From: Elymus sibiricus
Taxonomy: Eukaryota > Streptophyta > Magnoliopsida > Poales > Poaceae
Direction: 5' to 3'
Assembly: GCA_039707655.1 (NCBI GenBank)
Contig: CM077665.1
Location: forward strand, 295,062,205-295,126,204
Length of the DNA stretch: 64,000 nt
In this document: positions 55,815 to 64,000 of the stretch, piece after piece
Position numbering within the stretch: the first letter of the stretch is position 1
Layout: each line of letters begins with the position of its first letter
Program-made: the position numbers and the translations under genes
Notes under the pieces: model-generated
What the model saw: only the letters and a program-made list of their open reading frames with translations
Told to the model about the DNA's origin: nothing
Database searches by the model: none

Positions 55815-57004
55815 CTAACTGTATGTAGGATCACCAAGCCCTTGGCCGATGTTGAGTCTAGCATTCTATAGTTATATAGTGATAATTGATTGTTGGGAGG
55901 GAACGTGAGATTCTTTTTACTACTTCCATTGTTTCACTCTGAGTTTTGAGTCACCCTCTTCTTTTCTATGGGGATTAAGAACTAGTCTTCTTACCTATAT
56001 TCTAGGATCACGTGTTACTGGATCGCTCTCTAGACTTATAGAAGGTTGTCGTCTTCTTGGATCAATTTTTCCATAGAATTCAGTTGTTGTGCTGTCATTT
56101 GTCTTGCAGGTTGTCTCATTTTCCATGCCCGTACAACTGTTATGGTGTTCGAGTTATCCCAGGTTACTAAATAGTCTGATGCATTTGCAAATTCTTTCTT
56201 CCTATCTCGATGTCTTTTGGCCAGATTAACCACACTAACCACTGTGTTGAGGTACTTCGTTACCTTGACGTATGTGTTGAAGTTCTCAGGAAACCATAAT
56301 ATCTTGAGAGAACCACCTAGTAACCCATACTTTGTGTTGCGTTCGTAGTGTGATATTCTGGCCACCATTCCCGAAAGGATCCCGTGATGTCATTAATTAG
56401 TACGTATTCTATCTCTGGGTTCTTGAACCCATGATTCATTATGCTCATTCTTGTTGATAGTTTTGCTCGCTCCTTTAGGATGATTAGTAACCTTTGCTCT
56501 AGTTTTCCTGGTCCGTGGTATATCAGTCTTCCAATACCATGAATCGTTATGGTAGAAGTTCTTCCTAAACCAAAAGATCACAATAAAAGTGCCTCTGATG
56601 AGTTCTCTATTCCATGCTTGTGACTGTGCCAATCTTCCCCTTCTTCATGGATCATCTGGAAGAAACATGTTGAACTTTGTTCAACATGCTAATCTATGCG
56701 TGGACAACTCAAGAAAATAATGTGCTCCTTTGAGTTGTTTCTATTTCAGTTATATACCGACCTTCGTCTATCAATTGATACTCAAGAGTATGTCATGCAC
56801 TCATCATCGGTGCCTATTACTCCTATTGTCCGTCGGGCTATTCTATTTCAGAATGACTAGGAGAAGCAAACTCCAACACCTCATCCACGTCTAGGATTGG
56901 GTCAAAGCAGTTGATTCCACATATCAAGGAAGCCAACCCAGCTTCTAGTCTGTTTATCGGTAGCCCGATCCTAAGGCATACAAATCTAGCATGTAACACA
57001 TCAT
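55815..57004 (+). other. Leader of the Gypsy element, no clear ORF
   Basis: It carries GGCCGATGTTGAGTCTAG (55844-55861) and GATTCTTTTTACTAC, both shared with the LARD leader. Minus-strand ORFs at 56036-56368 and 56393-56632 are not recognised and are probably accidental. The rest of this element should lie beyond the right end of the insertion at 57005, outside the window. Confidence 0.6.
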
Positions 57005-60000
57005 TGTGACACCCTGGATTTGGTGCTACAGTAATATCTGTAATCAAGCGACAGTAATCTGAGGATTAAGCTCCGATTATAATCATTGTTGGAATCAAAC
57101 TCCGATTCAAATTTCTTGCAATTCAAAATTCATTTCAAAAGTGGATTTAAAAGTTTTGCAAATCTGGAAATAAAAATCATGAATAGGTTTCAAATATTCC
57201 CTAGGCATTTCTAAAATTGCAACCCACATTTTTGTAAGGTGTTTAGTGCCTCTAATACAATTTAGCAGAGGGAAAAAAAATTATTAGATGCCCTTTTGAA
57301 TTAAATTTTTTTCAAATAACTTCAAACGACTTTCAAACATTTTATGCTACTGTCTAATATTGCATTTGTAATATTGGGCCATGTGGCATATTTTTTGGTT
57401 TGGTATTTTCCAGCTAAAATAAATAAAAACAGAAACTGGTAAAACTAAAATTATAAAAAGAAAACGACAAAAAGATAATAAAAAGAAATAAGAAAATAAC
57501 CCCCTTTCCCCTGGGCCGAGGCCCAGCCTGCCCCCCATGCGGCCTAACCGGCCCACCCCGGGGGTATACCCCCCCCCCCCGCAACCCTAACCCACCCCGA
57601 CCACACACACACCCCACTCGCCCCGCGTCCCTCTCCCCTCCCCTCCCGATCTGGATCGGGACCAGATCGGGCCGACCCCGCGCCGCCGCCCGATGCTACC
57701 GCCTCGCCCCCGCGCCTCGCCGGCGCCACCGCGCCGCCGCTCGCCGCTCGCCGTCGCCACAGCACCGCCCCGCCGCCCCTCCACGCGCACGCTGCCCTCC
57801 CTACGCGCCCGGTGAGCCCCCGGGCTCCTCCCCCCACTCCTTTCCCCGCGTGCTCGCCGGCTGCCGCAGCCCCGCCGCGCTCCCCCTTCCGTCGCCGCGT
57901 CCACCGCGCTGCCCGCACGTGCCGCCGCGCACGCGCACGCGTCGCCACCACCACCGCCCTGCAGCTCGCCCCACCTATCACCCCATCGCAGCCCGTGTGC
58001 ACAGAGCCGCGCCTGGTCGCCGGCGAGCCCCCGGTGGCCGCCGGTTGGCCCCTGGCTTTTGCCCTGGCCGATGCGGTTAGTGGAGGATTAGGCCCCCCAC
58101 TAACCCCCCATACTCAATAACAAAGGGGGCCCACGCCCCCTAAACGTTAAAAATATATATATAATAAATAATTAGTTAAATTAATTAATTAATCAATTAA
58201 GTAATTTGTTAATTAGCTTAACTAAGGTTAATTAGAATAATTAACCCCCTGTTAAGTTAATGTATATGACATGTGGGCCCAGCTCAATTAGACCTAATTA
58301 AAACTGTTTAATTAATTCTGTTAATTAATTAAACTAATCACAATGACATGTGGGACCCCCCTTTAATTAAATATGTTTAACCTTAAGTAAACCTGAATTA
58401 ATATTGTGACTATGACAGTGGGGCCCCACTGGTCAGGTTTGACCAGTGAAAGGCCCAGTTGTCTACTGATGTCAGCATGACATCATGCTGATGTCATAAA
58501 CGATTATTAAATTAAAATAAACTTGTCTAATTTCTGAATATTAATAAAACTTTAAAAATTAATATAAAATAAACCGTAAGTCAGATGAAAATAATTTATA
58601 CATGAAAGTTGATCAGAAAAATCCCACGAATCCGAATACGCAGTCCGTTCGTTTGTCATGTGCTCCTATAATAACGAACATGGAACTTTTCCATCGAATT
58701 CATCTGTCCGATAAAAGCGAGAGACCCGGGAAATATCGTCACATATTCTCTCGCTCCGTCTGCGACGTGTGGTACTGCATTAGTGCATGTCTAACTCATG
58801 TTGCCATGTCATGTATCGTGTTGCATCTATCTGCTTTATATTTATCATTTCTCCCCCCTCTTCTTACCGGTAGACCCCGAGACTGACGCTACTGCCGGGT
58901 ACGACTACGCCACTGACGATCAGGCCTTTGCAGCAGAGCAGCAAGGCAAGCAAACCCCCTTGAGAATTCCTATATCGCCCAATCTTTCTCTCTCATGCTT
59001 GCATTAGATTTTGCTACTGTTGTATATAGCTCCTATTCTGATGCATAGCCTGGTTTTGATGAACTGCTACTGAACCTACTGCTTCATTAAACTGCTTAGC
59101 ATAGGTTGATCAGTGAATCCCCTGTGACCCCTTAGTCCCAGTTGCCCCGCTTTAAATATCAGTTACTCGATCATCATGATCGACAAGCCAGGCCTGTCAC
59201 ATCACCGAACACCCCCTTAGTTGTACGACTCTGCAGAACTACTATCGAGTACCGAGGGTGACACCTCGTGAAGTACTCATGATGTTAGCTCTGTAGTGTA
59301 GCTAATCGGTCGTGGTAAATAGAGGGTGATACCTCTCCACCACTCCCGATATCGTCTCTGTCGTGCAACCCCTCAAGTGTGGGACCCCCGAGGGTGATTC
59401 CTCTAAGTCCCCCTTGACGGTTACAACGAGTGGGAACCATTGAGGGTGATTCCTCAGGTTCCGTCTTGATGTTTTATACACACGGTTACTGTGACTTGGT
59501 TACAGAAAGATGTTGGTGATGGGTCGGCCCTGAAGGGTACCCACGGATTAATGACGACGAGGCGTGGCCGGGCAGGTGAGGCCCTTGCCACAGGACCTCA
59601 AGACGGGGCGATGGGACCGCACATTGTGGGTCGCGCTCGTCACCGCACTAATGAAATGCTAATGGTTTGGGTATTTGATCTGAGTTGGTCGTTTGACCTT
59701 TTTCGGACTAACCTTCACATGGGACAAGTTATGGGTACTCAGCGTCGTTGTATCAGCTGAAGCTCTTTGGACGTCAGCAATGGAGCGGCGCGCGCCTGAG
59801 TGGTCCGCGATGGCATTGATCTTGTATTAGAGGTGCTTGGACTGACCTCGGCCGCCCGCGCATCATGCAGGAGTGCAAAGGGTGAGTGGGCCCATGACCC
59901 CTGCGCACTTAGGATTTAGACCGGCGGGCTGGCCTCTCTGTTGAGCTTAGGTAGGGCGATGACATGTTGATTTCCCGAGGCCGGGCATGACCCAGAAAAT

Positions 60001-60882
60001 TGTGTCCGGCTGAAGGTTATCAAGCGTGTTGGGGAATGTGGTGCACCCCTGCAGGGATGAATTCAACAATTCGAATAGCCGTGTCCACGGTAACAGGACG
60101 ACTTGGAGTTGTACCTCGATCTATTACAACTATAATTGTGACTTAAAATTGAAATGAATGTTGGCTCCGAGATTGCTTTCTTGCAGGGAGTCGAGGAAGA
60201 ATCTCTGGCCGTGGTTACTTAATAAAATTTTCCTACAATAATATTGCTATATATGAGTTACCAGTCTACTCTCTTCTAATGCTGCAAGATGTTGAAGAGG
60301 CTAGTCTTCGATTGGACTAGGCCTTCCCTGTCATTCTTGCTTTGCAGTCAGTCCAGTTATAACCCCCATTCACTTTGGTACTGATGCATAATTTAGTATA
60401 GTTCCGATGTCAGTCTTGCGAGTATTGTGGATGAGTACTCACCGCTGCTTTGCTTCCCTCTTTCCCCCTCGATACGATTGCTGCGTTCAGATGACGGAGC
60501 CCAGGAGATGAAGTATGTCGGAGACGACTACTACACCACCGCTGGAGCCTACTACTACGTGGAGGCTGCCCCCCACCAGCAGTAGGATAGGAGGTTTCCA
60601 GGCAGGAGGCCTTGCCTCTTTCGATCCGTTGCTATGTTTGTGCTAGCCTTCTTAAGGCAAAACTTGTTTAACTTATGTCTGTACTCAGATATTATTTGCT
60701 TCCGCCGACTTGTGCTTGTCGAGCTTTGTATTCGAGCCCTCGAGGCCCCTGGATTGTAATATGAAGCTGTATGATTTTCATTTTTGTCTAGAGTTGTGTT
60801 GTGATATCGATCAGTGAGTCCCTAATCTTGGTCGTACGCATTTGCGTGTATGATTAGCGTACGGTTAAATTGGGGCGTCACA
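57005..60882 (+). mobile_element. 5' LTR of the right-hand Tekay-type element
   Basis: 3,878 bp from TGTGACACCCTGGATTTGG to TGGGGCGTCACA. It includes a 12-C run at 57569-57580, a GC-rich stretch (57540-58110) with accidental ORFs on both strands, then a TTAATTAA-rich stretch (58150-58260). It also carries two blocks shared with the other Gypsy LTRs: GATCAGAAAAATCC near 58610 and GCACCCCTGCAGGG near 60043. Confidence 0.85.
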
Positions 60883-60885
60883 AGT

Positions 60886-60897
60886 TGGTATCAGAGC
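60886..60897 (+). other. Primer-binding site, right-hand Tekay-type element
   Basis: TGGTATCAGAGC begins three bases after the LTR, complementary to initiator tRNA-Met. The 307-bp leader after it (60898-61204) is non-coding and contains GGCCGAAGTTGAGTCTGG at 60933-60950. Confidence 0.9.
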
Positions 60898-61204
60898 CGA
60901 CTGCCTGTAGGTAGCCCCCTTTCCAACTCCTTGGCCGAAGTTGAGTCTGGTACTTGAAAAACTTTACTAACATTGTTGTGTGGCTTACGGGCCCACATCT
61001 CAATCGGGTGGTATTAGGATATTTTATTCCTCATCTATACTTTCGGTTCTGATCTCTCTTCTCTTTCGGGTTAAAGATTTTGCTAACTCTGACATTAGGT
61101 TGTCATGATCACATCCACCGGAGAGTTGTTTCGTCGACAATTGTTTCCTTTGAAGTTATGATGCACACACTGTCATTTGACATCTTTGAATCTTCTTGTT
61201 ACAG

Positions 61205-62047
61205 ATGCGTCCTTCCAGGCAGCTCGTTTGTCTGACTATGGCTGTCGATGCCCCTGGATTCCCGGCCATTCTAATCAACCTCTTGACCACGCTAGGATAT
61301 CGCTGGTACCCCGAGTACACTGTTTACGAGGACTTCCGTGATTTCAACCAAGAGCAGTTCCAGGCAGTGGTTGTTATCTGGGATCGGTGTGACCGCTCCA
61401 TCACTGAGCTGCACACCTATTGCGGTGTTGGAGTGACTATTGAGATGGCAGTCCATGATGCTGCTTACACTGCTATCACCCGCCTCCGTAGAGAGCACCC
61501 CTGCTTGGAGGAGACTGGTTTCAGATACATTCCGTATGTCCCCGCTGGGGATGAGACTGGATCTGACACCGCTGCCTTCACCCATCTCGTGCGGCAGCGC
61601 AATGACCAGTCCTACACTGCGGTTTGTACCCCTTATGTGAGCCGTCGTTAAGACCCACATATTCTGGTTCAGTACACTAAGGCGCTGGATCGTACTATCT
61701 AAGCTCTAACTGTTGAGTTGTATGCCACTCGTACTCGTCTTTACGACGCTCTGGATCAGTTGGTACCAGTAGTACATGCGGGGACGTATCCACGTTACAT
61801 CCTTTACCCGCGACGGATAGAGCTACCACCAGGTCTTGAGTGGCCTGCTGTTGGAGGTCATACACCTACACATGGACCTCGGGTCCCCGATCTGGACTAG
61901 TATCCGCATCATAGTTTCATGGGTTGCAGAATCCTATCCCCGGGTTTGCCATACGTGATCACCGGTAGTTACCTGGCTTCAGTGGTTGTCCCCGACGCTA
62001 ATGTAGCTTATCGCTATGTCCCATTGTTATATCCCTCTACCGCGTGA
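61205..62047 (+). pseudogene. ORF0, accessory ORF upstream of gag
   Basis: An ATG at 61205 starts MRPSRQLVCLTMAVDAPGFP and remains open to 61651. The frame then shifts by one, and the protein continues to TGA 62045-62047 through TAA (near 61700) and TAG (61898-61900). Total length about 280 residues. Motifs include YPEYTVYEDF, FQAVVVIWDR, AVHDAAYTAIT and FRYIPYVP, then RTRLYDALDQ and a Tyr/Pro-rich C-terminus. The first half has the same layout as ORF0 of the nested Tekay-type element. No known domain, signal peptide or membrane segment is seen. The 202 bases to gag (62048-62249) are non-coding. Confidence 0.6.
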
Positions 62048-62249
62048 CTGCGTGCCGCCTAGTTTGCCTAAGTTATTTCATGACGGACCTATCGCCTATT
62101 TGTAACAGACTTAAGTATGGATCATTATGTCGTGTTTGACTATTATGATGTATCCATTGCACTTCTTTATTTGTGCATTTTACCTCATGAATGAATCCTT
62201 GTCGTTATTTTTACTCAAAGCTGAACCTCCCCTGTTGCAATTGAACATG

Positions 62250-64000
62250 ATGGTTAGGCCAGCTGGTCGTGGTCGTGGTGCGCCTGACCCACCAACACCA
62301 CCACCTGAGTACATGGCTGGAATGATGCAGCAGTTTGAGCTGAACCGCCAATTTATGCAAGGGATTATTGATCAGTTCCCGAGGCCAAATATGAATCAAC
62401 AGCCAGCCCCAATGACTCTGCAGGACTTTATGCGCCTCAACCCTGCTATCTACCGCAGCTCAACTCAGCCGCTTGACGCTGATGACTGGCTCCGTGCCAT
62501 CACTTATGAGCTGGAGTCTGCAGGCGCCCCAATGGCTAGCTATGTCACTTTTGCCTCGTACTTTCTAAAGGGTCCCGCTTCTCAATGGTGGGACAGTCAC
62601 AGGCGCTCACATCCTGTTGGAACAATCATCACATGGCCGGAGTTCCAAGATGCATTCTGTGCTCACCATATTCCTCAGGGAATGATGGACAAGAAGAAGC
62701 TTGAGTTCCGCAATCTCGTCCAGGGCAACAAGACTGTGGATGCTTATTAGCGGGAAGTTCTGGACTTGTCCCGCTATGCTGAAGAAGACGTTGGAACTAA
62801 TGCTTGTAGGCAGGAGAAATTCCGCGAAGGCCTTCACCCTGATATCATGCTGGCGCTCCTTGTTCAGGACTTTGATAACTTCGCCATCTTGGTGAACAAG
62901 TCCATTCAAGTGGAAACAGGTCTGTAGGACTACAAGGACAGCATCAAGCGCAACCGTGACATGGGCTCATCTTCGGGCTCAGCAAGTCAGAAGCGCAAGA
63001 TCTAGATTCCCCACAACATGTACCATGCACCTACTCCTGCTCCAAGGCCGTCCTATGTTGCACCTCGTCTGCCTCCTCCACCACCAAGGCAGCCGAGGCT
63101 TCCAGCTCCGCCACCACGAGATCCTGTTCCCCCTTCTTGTCCTGAGGATGGGCTATGCTTCAAGTGTGGTCATCTAGGACACCGTGCCAGAGAATGCAGG
63201 CAGAATCAGAATCAACTTGCACTGCCTTCCAACCAGCCCTGCAACAACAATGTCAGGCCTACTCAGGGTCGTGCTCAGGCTAACAATTCTGATCTGAATG
63301 AAGTTCAAGACCAGCCTGCTACTGTGATGGGTACTCTTCTCGTCAACTCAGCTCCAGCTTCTGTATTGTTTGATACAAGAGCATCACATTCTTTTATGTC
63401 TGAAGATTTTGCATAGATGCATGACATTAAATGTGAAGAGATGAATGTCCCAATAGTGGTGAACACCCCTGCGGGGCAATGCCGGACCTCCATTATTAGC
63501 CACAATGTCCCATTGAAATTGAAGGGTTGGAATTCCTTGCCTCCCCATAATGCTGAAGTCTTCCAATATCGATCTCATTCTCGGAATGGATTGTTTGAAA
63601 GCACATACCACTTCAATTGTTTGTGACACCAAAACCGTCCACCTCCTACATCCTTCGAATGAGATTGTACGATACCATGCTCATCTTGTTCGAGATACTG
63701 AAGCCCGACTGTATGCCGTGAATGCATTAAATGTGTCACCTCTTGAGGGGATTGAAAACATCCCAGTGGTACGTGATTTTCAAGACGTCTTCCCAGAAGA
63801 ACTTCCAGGGATTCCCCTTGTAAGAGCTGTCGAGTTTGTCATTGACTTAGCGCCAGGCACCACCCCTATAGCCAAGCGGCCATATAAGATGCCTCCTCAT
63901 GAAATCCTTGAACTGAAACAAGAAATCGATGATTCGCTTCGTCAAGGGTTCATCCGTCCAAGTTCCTCTGCTTCGGGAGCACCTTCTCTCTTTGTCAAGA
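62250..64000 (+). pseudogene. Gag-Pol of the right-hand Tekay-type element, partial
   Basis: Starts at ATG 62250 (MVRPAGRGRG). The capsid region includes LDADDWLRAI and ASQWWDSHRR. In-frame TAG codons are at 62748, 62925, 63003 and 63414. A zinc knuckle CFKCGHLGHRAREC lies near 63157-63200. The protease reads FDTRASHSF, with Arg where the catalytic DTG has Gly. A frame change at about 63530-63540 follows; pol continues in the new frame with DLILGMD (protease end) and the RT start (DVFPEELPGIP, then LRQGFIRPSSS), and runs off the window. Each stop is one transition from Gln or Trp. Same lineage as the nested element but clearly another family. Confidence 0.85.

Larger units (their letters stand above)
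57005..64000 (+). mobile_element. Tekay-type Gypsy element, 5' part
   Basis: LTR, tRNA-Met primer-binding site, ORF0, gag, protease and the first part of RT are in the window; the rest continues past 64000. It is inserted in the leader of the Gypsy element at 51544. The left target-site copy should be ATCAT (57000-57004); its partner is out of view. The polyprotein has several stop codons and a frame change. Confidence 0.85.

Noticed and set aside
56036..56632. Two minus-strand ORFs in the leader of the element at 51544
   Set aside because: Antisense to the element, not recognised, and no second copy in the window to test conservation.
57583..57593. AACCCTAACCC, telomere-like
   Set aside because: A single short match in a C-rich stretch, not an array.
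57544..58120. GC-rich ORFs on both strands in the right-hand Tekay-type LTR
   Set aside because: Codon pattern follows base composition, no domain, and they lie inside an LTR.
58150..58260. TTAATTAA-rich tract as a replication origin or matrix attachment site
   Set aside because: It is a short AT-rich part of an LTR, and the sequence alone gives no support for either role.

Overview
This window is plant nuclear DNA, almost certainly from a Triticeae grass (wheat, Aegilops, barley or a relative). It is nearly wall-to-wall nested LTR retrotransposons, with a 94-bp Stowaway-type MITE and no rRNA, tRNA gene, CRISPR array or bacterial-type operon. The grass call rests on very long LTRs (about 4 kb), a coding-free LARD-type element, Athila-, Tat- and Tekay-type Gypsy elements side by side, and a Stowaway end beginning CTCCCTCCGTCCC. 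No intact host gene is visible. The only non-transposon coding material is a twice-present, broken locus: a B3 DNA-binding-domain pseudogene with an unrecognised ORF upstream on the opposite strand.

Layout. 1-543 is the 3' tip of an LTR. 544-8738 is a Tat-type Gypsy remnant on the minus strand (5' LTR 7877-8738, gag, protease, stub of RT) with an intron-containing antisense ORF at 544-3111. 8739-10152 holds copy 1 of the B3 locus plus the tail of copy 2's minus-strand ORF. At 10153 begins an Athila-type complex: a complete LTR (10153-11676), a 174-bp fragment of the B3-locus flank, an LTR stub (11851-12104), the element body, and the right LTR (48932-50449). The rest of B3-locus copy 2 follows at 50450-51469.

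The Athila body is split by successive insertions, each dated relative to the next by its target-site duplication (TSD). A solo LTR of about 4.1 kb (13468-14799 plus 40395-43137; AGACC/AAACC) is split by a LARD (14800-40389; TTTGG). The LARD is split by a Tekay-type chromovirus (21400-35668; GTATT). That innermost element is the best preserved: gag-pol lies in one reading frame interrupted only by three stop codons, with HHCC, DDE, RNase H, RT and chromodomain-like residues readable.

To the right, 51544-57004 is the 5' LTR and leader of a Gypsy element of the same family as the solo LTR; it carries a 431-bp internal duplication and the MITE. At 57005 it is interrupted by another Tekay-type element (LTR 57005-60882, ORF0, gag, protease, start of RT) that runs off the window.

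The most interesting signals are: (1) the duplicated Athila/B3 junction with three AGGAG copies; (2) a leader motif just downstream of the primer-binding site, shared by the coding-free LARD and two Gypsy elements, a candidate for a common packaging signal; (3) a possibly homologous accessory ORF (ORF0) between primer-binding site and gag in two distinct Tekay-type elements; (4) a minus-strand ORF whose frame is continuous across the Athila insertion. I did not find a clearly new biological system; these are leads about retrotransposon parasitism and gene decay.
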